The notes: generated by a model from the letters alone, not told the origin. A stretch of 64,000 bases of DNA from Gluconobacter potus (GCF_015244705.1 NZ_JABCQF010000007.1:1-64000); one strand, 5' to 3'. Positions 35,506 through 44,334 are shown, counted from the first letter of the stretch. Program-made: numbers and translations.

Positions 35506-38142
35506 TCAGTGGGTGTGGGCGGCAAGCCAGTCATGGATCTGGCTTTGGGTCGCCTGAACCGCTTCCTGACGGGCGGCAACGGTGTTGAGGGCATGGGCCG
35601 TGGCAATCTTGGCGCCGGTCGTCTTGCTGGAAGACGGATCCTTCTGAAGCTCGGCCAGAATGTCAGGATTGTTGGAATGTCCTGCGATGGCCGGCAGGAA
35701 CCCGTCCTGTGACCAGGGGGCCAGATGGGTGCGGATCTCGGCCTCATGCTGGCGGACCAGCTTCCAGACGAGGTCCGGATTTTCGCTGGCAGAGGCGATC
35801 TGTGACAGCGCCATGGAAATACGGCCGTTCGGAATGGCGCCGCTATAGGCCAGTTCCACATTGCGACGGATCAGGTCAGGATCCGTGGCATTGGCGAGGG
35901 CCTGGAACAGGCGGAGCTTGAGTTCGGTCGCCTGGGTGTCACGGACCTTCTTGGCCATGATTTCGTAGGTTGCGGCGTCGGTATGCTTCATCGCAAGGGC
36001 CGAGACCGTACCGACCAGATCGGGACGCAGGGAGGCCGGGTTCTTCAGCCAGATTGCGAAACGGCGCTTGGCCTCAGTCAGCACAGCCGGGTCATTGAAG
36101 GTGCCGAGTGCCGAGATGACGGACGGGCGCAGCATCGTGTCCAGCACGCTTTCATGCGGCTTCTGGTCCCAGCCGAGACGCTTGAGGACCGGGGCAAGGC
36201 GGCTGCGGGCATAGGCCTGGAACGCAGGGCGGTCCGGGCTGCCGATTTCATAGAAATCGAGCGTTTCCAGCTTGCTGATGATTTCTTCAAGCGTGGCGAT
36301 ATCGGTCTCATGCGCGGCGGTCAGCCGGTCCACGAGGTCGAAATAGGAGGACAGCGCGCCATGCCCGGCCCGGAACTGCGCGAACTGGTCACCAAGGATG
36401 TTGGCGCGGTCGACGGGAGCAAATTTTGAGATCGATGCAGCGATCGGGGCGAAGGCCACGTCGTCGTAATGCACGCGGTAATACCCGCTCTCGCCCAGAT
36501 CGAGCTTGAGGGGGGCATTGCAACGGGGAAGGGTGAAGGTGGCGGGTTCCGCACCAAGCACCAGCTTCTTGGTCTCAAGGCCGGGGCCGCCTGCGACAAC
36601 CGGAATGTTCCAGGTCAGGGCCTTCGCATTCGGGTCGTGGATCGTGAAGCGGCTCTGCGTCAGGGTATAGGTCGTCTGGCCGTTTTTGCAGACGGCCGCG
36701 ACATTGACCTGCGGAATACCGGGCTGTTCGGTGAAGCTGCGGGCGACCTTGCCGACATCCTGTCCCGACGTGCCGGAGAGCGCGTTCCACAGATCCTGAC
36801 TGGTCGCGTTGCCAAAGGCATGGGCCTTCATGTAAGCGCGCATCCCGTCGCGGAAATGGTCTTCGCCAAGCCAGCCTTCCATCATGCGGATGACCAGCTC
36901 GCCCTTACCGTAGCTGATGCCGTCAAATGCGGAATTGGCTTCGCTGACGTTGTGGATGACCTGCTGGATCGGATGGGTCGTGGACAGGGCGTCCGTTGCC
37001 ATCGTGGCTTCGCGGGTCTCGTGCTGACGCGGCCAGATGTCCCAGTCGGGGTTCATCTTGTCGGTTGCCTTGATCTCCATCCAGGAGGCAAAGCCCTCGT
37101 TCAGCCAGATATTGTCCCACCAGCCCATGGTCACCAGATCGCCGGACCACTGATGTGCCATTTCATGCGCGACGACTTCATAGATCAGTTCGCGGGTTCG
37201 GGGTGTGCTGTTCTTCGGATCAAACAGCAGGACGTTGTCGATATAGGTCAGCGCGCCCCAGTTCTCCATCGCGCCGGCCTGATAGTTGCCGGGGATGGCG
37301 AGCATGTCCATTTTCGGCAGTGGATATTTGATGCCGAAATACTCGTTGTAATAGGGCAGGATCTTCTCGGCGGCACCCAGCGCGTAGGTGCCCTGGCTTT
37401 CAAGGCCGCTCGGCGCGAAAACGCGGATGGGGGTGCCATCCGCTTTGCCGTCCACGGAGGCCATGTCGCCGGCCACCAGTGCGAGCAGGTAGCTCGACAT
37501 GCGCGGGGTCGGGCTGAAGGAGACGCGCTTCGTCTTGGCGTCCTGCTGCGTCGTGCCGATGATCGGCATGTTGCTGACAGCCGCGTATTCGAAGGGCAGC
37601 GTGACGTTCAGCTGATAGGTTGCCTTGAAGGCGGGTTCGTCCCAGCCCGGGAACATCCGGCGGGCGTCCGCGACCTCGAACTGCGTGACCAGCATCCGCT
37701 TCGGCTTGCCTGCCGGGTCGGTGTAGTCGTCAATATAGATGCCGTTCGGTGTTTTCAGGATCGGGCCGGAATACTTGATCGCCAGCGTGTGGACGCCGGC
37801 GGGAACTGGGGCCGGGAAGTGCAGGGTGACGGTTTCGGCGGCATCATCCTGACGGATTTCGGCCTTCTGCGAGTTGTCCAGAAGGGCGCTGGCCAGTTTG
37901 AGACCTGCCTGATTGAGCGTGACGTCGGCGGTCGGGCTTTGCACTTCAACCCGGATGATCTCGTCGCCCTGAAGCGTCAGATGCTCCATGTCGGTTGTCA
38001 GATCGATGATGTAGTCCGTCGGTACGACGGTCTTGGGAAGCTGACCCGGTGTTGTGGCGAAGGAAAACGTGCCTTCAGCATGGGCAGGGAGCGCGAGGGG
38101 CAGGCCTGCAAGCAGCGTTGTGAGAACCAGAAGACGGCGCAT
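35506..38142 (-). CDS. M1 family metallopeptidase (aminopeptidase N type), exported
   Basis: An 878-residue protein with a signal peptide of about 22 residues (ending AHA-E). The exopeptidase motif GAMENWGALTY is near residue 290, and the zinc motif HEMAHQWSGD at 326-335, with the second zinc glutamate in NEGFASW. The large C-terminal helical ERAP1-like domain follows. It cleaves N-terminal residues from peptides, probably in the periplasm, in line with the Dcp and M28 peptidases nearby. AGGA precedes the ATG by 10 bases. The length is normal for the ERAP-type bacterial members. Confidence 0.93.
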   Translation of the reverse strand: MRRLLVLTTLLAGLPLALPAHAEGTFSFATTPGQLPKTVVPTDYIIDLTTDMEHLTLQGDEIIRVEVQSPTADVTLNQAGLKLASALLDNSQKAEIRQDDAAETVTLHFPAPVPAGVHTLAIKYSGPILKTPNGIYIDDYTDPAGKPKRMLVTQFEVADARRMFPGWDEPAFKATYQLNVTLPFEYAAVSNMPIIGTTQQDAKTKRVSFSPTPRMSSYLLALVAGDMASVDGKADGTPIRVFAPSGLESQGTYALGAAEKILPYYNEYFGIKYPLPKMDMLAIPGNYQAGAMENWGALTYIDNVLLFDPKNSTPRTRELIYEVVAHEMAHQWSGDLVTMGWWDNIWLNEGFASWMEIKATDKMNPDWDIWPRQHETREATMATDALSTTHPIQQVIHNVSEANSAFDGISYGKGELVIRMMEGWLGEDHFRDGMRAYMKAHAFGNATSQDLWNALSGTSGQDVGKVARSFTEQPGIPQVNVAAVCKNGQTTYTLTQSRFTIHDPNAKALTWNIPVVAGGPGLETKKLVLGAEPATFTLPRCNAPLKLDLGESGYYRVHYDDVAFAPIAASISKFAPVDRANILGDQFAQFRAGHGALSSYFDLVDRLTAAHETDIATLEEIISKLETLDFYEIGSPDRPAFQAYARSRLAPVLKRLGWDQKPHESVLDTMLRPSVISALGTFNDPAVLTEAKRRFAIWLKNPASLRPDLVGTVSALAMKHTDAATYEIMAKKVRDTQATELKLRLFQALANATDPDLIRRNVELAYSGAIPNGRISMALSQIASASENPDLVWKLVRQHEAEIRTHLAPWSQDGFLPAIAGHSNNPDILAELQKDPSSSKTTGAKIATAHALNTVAARQEAVQATQSQIHDWLAAHTH

Positions 38143-38181
38143 GAAACGCAGTTCCTTGAAATGGTTGAATGAGGGGAAACG

Positions 38182-38194
38182 GAACGGACCGTTC
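38182..38194. promoter_or_regulatory. 13-base palindrome upstream of the M1 peptidase gene
   Basis: GAACGG-A-CCGTTC, with 6-bp arms and a single central base, lies 40 bases ahead of the M1 start. The one-base centre suits a protein-binding site rather than a hairpin. No candidate regulator is adjacent. Confidence 0.3.
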
Positions 38195-38307
38195 GTTTTT
38201 GTTACGGAGACGGTGGCATAGCGTCGTCATGCCGAAAAGTGTCTCTCCCTAAAAACCTTGTCATCTCTTGACAGATCAAGGCTTGCACGGCTTTGTGATG
38301 GCCCTGA

Positions 38308-38400
38308 AGGCAATGGATTCTGCCTGACCGTTCCCGGTCGAACCGCTTCATCCGGAAGCTGATGATTCCTGTCCCTCGTCCCCTTCGGACAAGACAGGAG
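38308..38400 (+). ncRNA. fluoride riboswitch (crcB motif) with a Shine-Dalgarno sequestering hairpin
   Basis: Aptamer: AGGCA/TGCCT stem (38308-38312/38321-38325) with loop ATGGATTC, an accessory hairpin GACCG/CGGTC (38326-38330/38335-38339), then AACCGCTTC...GAAGC (38341-38349/38355-38359) followed by TGATGATTCCT. This order and the TGATGA-TCCT end match the fluoride aptamer as I recall it from B. cereus. Expression platform: TCCTGTC (38367-38373) pairs with GACAGGA (38393-38399), with an inner GTCC/GGAC helix, covering the AGGAG ribosome-binding site at 38396-38400. The TCC used by the aptamer pseudoknot overlaps this stem, so ligand binding should free the ribosome-binding site. One loop base deviates from perfect pseudoknot pairing. 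Confidence 0.8.
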
Positions 38401-38413
38401 AACTGCGTCCGTT

Positions 38414-39748
38414 ATGAGTGAACTTCAGAATCAGCCCCGTTTTCCCGGTATTTTCAGCCTTGTTCGCCTGAGCGCGGTGCTGGTGGTGCTGTCGGTCTGT
38501 ATCGGCAGTGCCTGTGCCCTGTTCCTGTGGCTTCTGGAACGCGCCACGTCGCTGCGGATCGAGTATCCGGTGCTGCTGTTCGGCCTTCCGTTGGCGGGTG
38601 TGGCAGTCGGGCTGTGTTACTTCTGGTTCGGCCGTGACGTTGAGGCCGGGGCGAACCTGATCGTGGATGAAATCCATGAACCGGGCGCGGGCGTTCAGCT
38701 GCGGATGGCGCCGTTCGTGCTCATCGCCACGGTGGTGAGCCATCTGTTCGGCGCTTCCGTGGGACGGGAAGGGACGGCGATACAGGTTGGCGGAAGTCTG
38801 GCCAGTGCCACGGCCAGACTGTTCAGACTGCGGGCTCCGGAAACCTGTGTTCTGCTGACATGTGGCATCGCGGCAGGGTTCGGCGCCGTTTTCGGAACAC
38901 CCATTGCTGGCGCCGTGTTCGCTCTTGAAGTTCTGACGCTCGGGCGGCTGGACTACCGTTTCCTTCTCCCCGCCGCGATGTCATCGATCATTGCGGACTG
39001 GGCCTGTCGCGCCTGGGGCATCCATCATGCGTCCTATCCGCTGGTGTTTCAGGGAACGCTGAATTCTGACGGTTCTGTCTCGCATGTGGACATCATGCTT
39101 GTAGTACGCGTTGCCATCGCCGCGCTGGCGTTCGGGCTGTTGAGCCGGGTGTTCGCCGAGAGCGTGCACCGTCTGGCGGCGTTCATAAAAAAGCTCTGCA
39201 AAACGCCGTGGCTGCTTCCGGCGATTGGCGGCATTCTGACCATTCTTCTGGTGATGATCGTGGGAAACCGGGATTATCTGGGGCTGGGCGTTCTGCCTGC
39301 TGAGCCGGGTGGGGCGTCGATCGTCAGTTTCTTTGGGCCGACGATCTATCCGTGGTCCTGGTTTTGGAAGCTGGTTTTCACGGTCACGGTTCTGGCGACG
39401 GGCTTCAAGGGTGGTGAAGTCACGCCGCTGTTCTTTCTGGGCGCCGCGTCGGGGAACATTCTCGCGTTCCTGCTGCATGTTCCGGTGGATCTGCTGGCGG
39501 CTGTCGGGTTCGTGTCGGTCTTTGCGGGGGCGGCAAACACGCCTCTGGCCTGTACGCTGATGGGTGTGGAACTGTTCGGGGCCGGGGATATCGTCTATTT
39601 CGCGACCGGATGTTTCGTGGCCTATGCCTGTTCGGGGCATACCGGGATCTATCTGTCCCAGCGGATCGGGACACCCAAGAGCGCGTCCTGGAACCGGGTC
39701 TGCGGCATGACATTGCGCGAGGCGCGGATGCCGCAGATCCCGGACTGA
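38414..39748 (+). CDS. CLC family fluoride/proton antiporter (CLC-F type)
   Basis: A 444-residue membrane protein of the ClC fold. The gating glutamate is Glu119 in VGREGTAIQVGGSLAS; GREGT instead of GREGP, and the absence of a GSGIP motif (EAGANLIVDEIHEPG stands there), mark the fluoride-exporting CLC-F branch. GTPIAGAVFALE and FKGGEVTPLFFLGAASG supply the other pore segments. A fluoride riboswitch directly upstream gives independent support. The protein would expel fluoride in exchange for protons. The ribosome-binding site AGGAG is 13 bases from the ATG, a rather long spacing. Confidence 0.85.
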   Translation: MSELQNQPRFPGIFSLVRLSAVLVVLSVCIGSACALFLWLLERATSLRIEYPVLLFGLPLAGVAVGLCYFWFGRDVEAGANLIVDEIHEPGAGVQLRMAPFVLIATVVSHLFGASVGREGTAIQVGGSLASATARLFRLRAPETCVLLTCGIAAGFGAVFGTPIAGAVFALEVLTLGRLDYRFLLPAAMSSIIADWACRAWGIHHASYPLVFQGTLNSDGSVSHVDIMLVVRVAIAALAFGLLSRVFAESVHRLAAFIKKLCKTPWLLPAIGGILTILLVMIVGNRDYLGLGVLPAEPGGASIVSFFGPTIYPWSWFWKLVFTVTVLATGFKGGEVTPLFFLGAASGNILAFLLHVPVDLLAAVGFVSVFAGAANTPLACTLMGVELFGAGDIVYFATGCFVAYACSGHTGIYLSQRIGTPKSASWNRVCGMTLREARMPQIPD

Positions 39749-39754
39749 TGAACC

Positions 39755-41128
39755 TTACCGTGTCCGGGTGGGTTCGTTGAGTGCCATGATCAGCGCCGCA
39801 ACCCACCCGATGAGCGTCCAGCCCAGAAGCACGGTTATCATCGCGATCCGGTGCTGACGGATCGTATTGCGACGGTAGGCGATCAGGACCGGAACAAGAT
39901 AGAGTGCCAGTCCCAGAACGCCGAGAGCCGCGAACAGTCCCCTGGATTTTGCGGGAACAGCCGAAGCGGAAAGGGCCTGGTCCCTTTCGGGTGGTTGGGC
40001 TGCGGCGGATGAGGGCGGGTTCGGGGCCTTGTGAGGCGTAGCCACGGGGGAAACGGGAGGGGGCACCGAAGCGGCCTCATGACTGTCCGTCACGGAGGCT
40101 GCCTGTTCTGGCGTGATGTATCCCGCGCGGACGAGGAAAAGGGACAGGGCCTGCGGGAATGGGAGCAGTTCTTTTTCCTTGGCGGAACAGGCATGACCAT
40201 TCTGCTTTTCAGCGGGCGGTTTGAGATCGCATGCCGAGAGGCCAAAGCCGGACTCTTTCGTGGACTGTGCATGGGCCAGCATGTCGCGCCAGCCTTCCGC
40301 GAACCGGCCCATATTGGTCATGGTCGCGACTTCATAGGCGAGAAAGCCATTGGGCTCGAAACGTCCGGACTTGATCCAGTTGCGCCGTCTGTCCGCCAGA
40401 TCCTTCGCAAGATAGTCCCGATAGGCCGGATCGCGCGTGACGTTTTCAAGGACGCCATCGTGGTAGCGTGAGATGACGACAGGGGCTTCGGATCCGGCAT
40501 GCGATGCGAAGGCATAGAGGAACGACTGATCGGATGTCAGGATTTCCTGCTGCCCGTTTCCGGCGATATCCACGACGTCCGGTTCCCCGTCGCCATCCAT
40601 TGCTCCAAGTTCAAGATGCTGCCAGCTTCTGCCGGAGCTTCCATCGGGGCGCAGATCGAAGATGGATGTGAGCGAGCAGCAATGGGCGCCCCCTGTATAG
40701 GCGGAGACCATGACCTGCGGGAAAGGCGATGACGCGTCCAGATGCCGTAACGACATCTTCAGCTGCGCCATACCGTCATCCTCGGTGCCGTAAGGCGTCA
40801 GGGGGAATGAGGCGGGGCGGGAGTGTGTGTTGCCGGGCTGGCTGAGCGTCAGGAAGGCCATGCTGCACGGAGAGGCCGGGCTGGTATCGGCGTCGGCCCA
40901 GACGACGGGCACGTTGCAGCGCGTGGTCCGACGGACGTCCAGAGTGGCAACAACCCCCTTTGCGGACAGGGCGGCGTGGGTGCTGTTTCCCATCTCCGCC
41001 TGGGCCATCGGTGCGAGCGGATGGAGTGTGGCAGACCGGGCCGGAACGCTTGTGGCAAGGAGTGCCGGAAGCATGACGCCGATCAGGGTTTTCATCTTGA
41101 GGATGGTCTGTCTCCGCTTTCCTGTCAT
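39755..41128 (-). CDS. exported protein with C-terminal superinfection-immunity-like membrane domain
   Basis: A 457-residue protein. A signal peptide (after MTGKRRQTILK) precedes a large soluble domain of about 300 residues with paired cysteines (GGAHCCSLTSIFDLRPDG; CDLKPP; HACSAK). I do not recognise this domain. A Pro/Ala linker follows, then two membrane helices with YRRNTIRQHR and LLGWTLIGWVAALIMAL, the Imm_superinfect pattern of phage T4 Imm and many bacterial membrane proteins. I chose the ATG at 41128 with GGAG 5-6 bases ahead; 41095 is an alternative. The frame extends to 41224 without support. It is divergent from a secreted nuclease gene. Confidence 0.72.
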   Translation of the reverse strand: MTGKRRQTILKMKTLIGVMLPALLATSVPARSATLHPLAPMAQAEMGNSTHAALSAKGVVATLDVRRTTRCNVPVVWADADTSPASPCSMAFLTLSQPGNTHSRPASFPLTPYGTEDDGMAQLKMSLRHLDASSPFPQVMVSAYTGGAHCCSLTSIFDLRPDGSSGRSWQHLELGAMDGDGEPDVVDIAGNGQQEILTSDQSFLYAFASHAGSEAPVVISRYHDGVLENVTRDPAYRDYLAKDLADRRRNWIKSGRFEPNGFLAYEVATMTNMGRFAEGWRDMLAHAQSTKESGFGLSACDLKPPAEKQNGHACSAKEKELLPFPQALSLFLVRAGYITPEQAASVTDSHEAASVPPPVSPVATPHKAPNPPSSAAAQPPERDQALSASAVPAKSRGLFAALGVLGLALYLVPVLIAYRRNTIRQHRIAMITVLLGWTLIGWVAALIMALNEPTRTR

Positions 41129-41351
41129 GCGGGCTCCGTGCTCCGCAGCATCAGGCATATCCCGACTTTCCTCTGTAACGCCAATGGATGATGCGGAGTT
41201 TTCATCGCCTGCAAGGAGAAGCATCCCGGAACGGACGAGGGCTTCTGAAGGAAAGAAATTGGAAAATCAGTCGGTTGTGCGGGGTTCCCTGATCCACTAA
41301 CACCGGGGCAGTCCCGGATGGATACTGCGGAACCGGGTATGCGAGGCATTA

Positions 41352-42218
41352 TTGAATTTCCTGTCGTATCTTCCGATCTGTGCTCTTCTTGTCGTGCTTC
41401 CGGCGCAGGCCGCGTCCTGTCCGGAGATGTTCGCTGATGGCGTTGCACCTCAGGTGCTGAATGAAACGCTCCGGATCGGGACGGTTCAGCTGTGTAATGC
41501 GGATTATGCGGTGCTTGCTTCGGAAAGCACGAAGGGACCGCTGTGGTCGGCCGAGGACCTGACGGAAGAAAATCTGGAAATCGCGGACCGCACGCGCCGG
41601 CAGGGGAGTTTTTACCCTGATGAACGCCTTCCTGTGAGAATGCGGGCGGCGCTCGAGGATTACAGGTCTTCGGGTTATGACCGCGGGCACATGACACCCA
41701 GCGGGGACGAGCCCGGTGTGCAGGCACAGCAGCAGTCCTTCCTGCTGTCGAACATCGTCCCGCAGACTGCGGAGCTGAACCGGGGGCCATGGGAAGGGGT
41801 GGAGAGTGCTGTCCGGGGTTGGGCGCGGCAGGAAGGGGAAATCTTTGTCGTGACCGGGCCGGGTTACGATCCGGAGCAGACCCGGACGATCGGGGCGGGG
41901 CGTACTCCGGTGCCTGCCGTGACCTGGAAAGCGATCTATGATCCGGCGGCTAACGGGATGGGGGCGTATGTGTGTCTGAACACGCGCCATCCGACCTGCC
42001 GGATTACGAGTGTGGCGCTTTTGACCGAGCTTGTGGGGATTGATCCGTTTCCCGCTCTTCCGGCATCGCTGAAGGATCACGTCAGTGCCATGCCGCCGAT
42101 CCGGGAAACACCGGAAGCCCTTTCGAGACAGCCCCGCTCCCGGAAACTACTGCAGGAATGGGGATCGAAAGCGGCCCAGAAGGCTCTCAAGGCACTTCTG
42201 AAAGCGCTCGTACAGTAG
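41352..42218 (+). CDS. secreted DNA/RNA non-specific endonuclease (NUC1/DRGH family)
   Basis: A 288-residue protein with a signal peptide of about 20 residues (ending AQA-AS). The DRGH motif is at residues 110-113 with catalytic His113, followed by MTPSGDE. The metal asparagine lies in the segment SNIVPQTAELNRGPW, and IFVVTGP is also typical. These enzymes degrade DNA and RNA in the periplasm or outside the cell. The start is TTG at 41352 with GAGG 5 bases ahead; there is no suitable ATG. A basic, Lys/Gln/Ala-rich tail follows the catalytic domain. Confidence 0.9.
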   Translation: MNFLSYLPICALLVVLPAQAASCPEMFADGVAPQVLNETLRIGTVQLCNADYAVLASESTKGPLWSAEDLTEENLEIADRTRRQGSFYPDERLPVRMRAALEDYRSSGYDRGHMTPSGDEPGVQAQQQSFLLSNIVPQTAELNRGPWEGVESAVRGWARQEGEIFVVTGPGYDPEQTRTIGAGRTPVPAVTWKAIYDPAANGMGAYVCLNTRHPTCRITSVALLTELVGIDPFPALPASLKDHVSAMPPIRETPEALSRQPRSRKLLQEWGSKAAQKALKALLKALVQ

Positions 42219-42292
42219 ATGCCGTATACTGGTCTGTTCGTAGCATCGCCAATGCTGCTGCAATTGCCATCTATACTATTTCGCTCAAGCCG

Positions 42293-42391
42293 ACCGTCTG
42301 GTCGAGGCTGATGAAGGGCGTGATGGTCTGGGTGCTGACACTGCCGGTGACGGGCTGTGTCGCGGCGGCGGTTTTCTGTCTTCTGGTCTGA
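42293..42391 (+). pseudogene. C-terminal remnant of a PiT-type phosphate transporter
   Basis: An open frame after the nuclease gene encodes PTVWSRLMKGVMVWVLTLPV and a final hydrophobic stretch to a stop at 42391. The VWVLTLPV segment plus a last helix resembles the end of PiT family transporters, where a similar W-[VI]-L-T-L-P stretch begins the final helix. The rest of the gene is absent: upstream sequence belongs to the nuclease gene and an AT-richer spacer. It may be a deletion scar. An alternative is a small membrane protein, though no ribosome-binding site is evident. Confidence 0.42.
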
Positions 42392-42452
42392 TCAGCGAGA
42401 CGTCTGGGTGGGGAAAGGACGCGATGGTCTGTTATCGTGTCCTTTCCTGTTT

Positions 42453-43463
42453 TCAGACCCCGGCGATCTGCAGAGCCAGCTGTGCCATGCGGATGGCGCC
42501 TTCGCGGCTGCCCGCACCGCAGATGAAGCGGGCAGGGTGGGCAAACACGGCGTCGGAGACACCGGAGACAGCCGCCAGCTTTTCCCGCTCCAGACCGCCC
42601 CAGGCTTCGGGAAGGGAGACGCGCTGCCCGAAATCACCGCGGACGGGCGGGACGGCCTTGACGTTCCACTGCTCCGGACCGGCGGGAGAGACCACGTACA
42701 CGACGGGCAGGTCATGTTCGAAAATGACCTTTTCGGTCGGCATGCCGGTGCCCATGACGAGAATGCGCTTGTCTTCGGCATTTTCATAAGCTGCCAGAAC
42801 GCGGTCCGTTGCCTTGAGGCTGGCGCGAACACGGTCCACGACATTCGTCAGGTGCGATGCGACGGCTGTGGCGGCATTGGCGAAACCGAGGGATTCCCGG
42901 GCGCGGGCTTCCTGGCGTCCGTAGAGTTCAGCCGTGTCCCAGGGCGGGCTGCAGGCGGAGACGATATCCGCCAGCGACAGCTTTCCCATCTTGACCACGC
43001 CATTGTCGTCCTGATCGATCGGCAGGATCAGGGACTTGTCGAGACTCTTCCAGATCAGGTCTACAGTTGCATCATCAACCGGGGTCTTGAGGATATTGCG
43101 GATGGCGGCGTGGCCGTAATCCTTCCACAGCAGACCGGCGGCGCTGTAAGGCGTGCCGTCTTCGCGAAGGGGCTTGTCCTTCATGTGATGGTCGTAGCGG
43201 CCATGCGGGGGGTCATAGAGGCCGCCGACGTCGAAGACGATATCGGCTGATTTGATGACATCCGGATTGCGGGAGCGGATGAAGGTCAGGCGGTCGGCGG
43301 ATTTTTCTTCGAGGACGCGGGCGCGCAGATCACCCTGCGGGGCGAGGGCGTAATGCAGGATGACATAGCCCATGGTCTCGTCGACGTGGAAATTGCCCGA
43401 ATGGGTTAGCGCCGTGACGGGCGCTGCGCCATTTTCGAGACCAATGGGAGTATGTTCGGACAT
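42453..43463 (-). CDS. MYG1 family (UPF0160) DHH-type hydrolase
   Basis: A 336-residue protein. The start motif THSGNFHVDETMGYVIL supplies the first metal ligands; FDVGGLYDP and YDHHMK carry the others. These belong to the MYG1 family, whose eukaryotic member is a 3'-5' RNA exonuclease of nucleus and mitochondria. Bacterial copies are sporadic and their role is not established. The gene has no operon partner. The C-terminal GPEQWNVKAVPPVRG segment is also typical of the family. Confidence 0.85.
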   Translation of the reverse strand: MSEHTPIGLENGAAPVTALTHSGNFHVDETMGYVILHYALAPQGDLRARVLEEKSADRLTFIRSRNPDVIKSADIVFDVGGLYDPPHGRYDHHMKDKPLREDGTPYSAAGLLWKDYGHAAIRNILKTPVDDATVDLIWKSLDKSLILPIDQDDNGVVKMGKLSLADIVSACSPPWDTAELYGRQEARARESLGFANAATAVASHLTNVVDRVRASLKATDRVLAAYENAEDKRILVMGTGMPTEKVIFEHDLPVVYVVSPAGPEQWNVKAVPPVRGDFGQRVSLPEAWGGLEREKLAAVSGVSDAVFAHPARFICGAGSREGAIRMAQLALQIAGV

Positions 43464-43567
43464 CTTGAGAACCTGCGACAGGGAGAAGGGGATGAAGTGG
43501 CCCCTTCATGCCGCAGGGCAGCCCGGCAGACAACCTTGTCGCCGGGGTTAGTTGGTCAGGCCCTGTT

Positions 43568-43948
43568 TCAGGAAGCCTTGTACAGGGCGCAGAGCTTGTT
43601 GCCGTCCGGGTCGCGCAGATAGGCAAGATAGAGGTCGCCCGTCGGCGTGTGACGGATACCCGGTGGGTTTTCGATCGCCTCGCCACCGTTCTCCACGCCT
43701 GCCTTATGCCAGGCATCGACCTGCTCGGGGCTGCTCATGGCAAAACCGATCGTACCGCCATTGGCAGGAGTTGCGGGTTCGCCGTTCAGGGGCTTCGTGA
43801 TGACCAGACGACCGCCGGAATGGGCATAGGTCAGGCGGCCCTTGGCATTGGGTTCGGCCGGTTCGCAGCCGATGACGCCCAGTGTCGCATCATAGAATGT
43901 CTTGGAACGGGCAATGTCGTTGCTGCCGAGCATGATATGGCTGAACAT
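43568..43948 (-). CDS. VOC family (glyoxalase/bleomycin resistance) protein
   Basis: A 126-residue protein with the two beta-alpha-beta-beta-beta modules of the vicinal oxygen chelate fold. MLGSNDIARSKTFYDATLG starts the first module, and the end DLYLAYLRDPDGNKLCALY is typical of small lactoylglutathione-lyase-like proteins. GAGGA is 9 bases ahead of the ATG at 43948; the ATG at 43957 directly abuts it. Function in detail is unknown; metal-dependent isomerase or dioxygenase activity is possible. Confidence 0.88.
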   Translation of the reverse strand: MFSHIMLGSNDIARSKTFYDATLGVIGCEPAEPNAKGRLTYAHSGGRLVITKPLNGEPATPANGGTIGFAMSSPEQVDAWHKAGVENGGEAIENPPGIRHTPTGDLYLAYLRDPDGNKLCALYKAS

Positions 43949-44001
43949 GAAACTCATTCCTCTATAATACAGGGGAAGGACGGACGTGCCGTCCTGAAAA
44001 T

Positions 44002-44334
44002 TCAGTCGATATTGATATTGCGGATACCACCCGGAATGCGGGTTTTTGAATCACGCGCGACGAAGGACTGTCGGTTGGTATTGTAATCCGGATTTTCCGC
44101 CATCGCCTGAAGGGTTGTGTCATCGCGTACATCCAGCGGCCGGTCATGGCCACCATTGTCTTTGCGTGCCGTGGCTGCGCAGAGTCCGGCAGCGGTGGCG
44201 AAGGGGTGGGGATTGCCGCCGGCGCCGCTCAGCATCTGCTCGCGAATACATTTGCTGTCGGTGTGACCGGTAACCCAGGGCGTTCCGGAGCATGAGGCAA
44301 GCAGAAGCAGGCTGGGGAGAAGGACGTAACGCAT
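44002..44334 (-). CDS. small lipoprotein, function unknown
   Basis: A 110-residue protein with a short lipoprotein signal (LLLLASC, cysteine at 15). Two further cysteines (KCIREQM and GLCAAT) may form a disulfide. The C-terminal half is polar with no recognised domain. It is 44 bases upstream of the VOC gene on the same strand, so they may be co-transcribed. Confidence 0.7.
   Translation of the reverse strand: MRYVLLPSLLLLASCSGTPWVTGHTDSKCIREQMLSGAGGNPHPFATAAGLCAATARKDNGGHDRPLDVRDDTTLQAMAENPDYNTNRQSFVARDSKTRIPGGIRNINID

Noticed and set aside
38182-38194. Palindrome GAACGGACCGTTC followed by TTTTT read as a terminator
   Set aside because: The one-base centre cannot form a stable loop at full stem length and no plus-strand gene ends upstream.
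42158-42292. N-terminal part of the 77-codon frame overlapping the nuclease gene
   Set aside because: Residues before the PiT-like part are the nuclease 3' end read in another frame; only the last 33 codons look protein-like.
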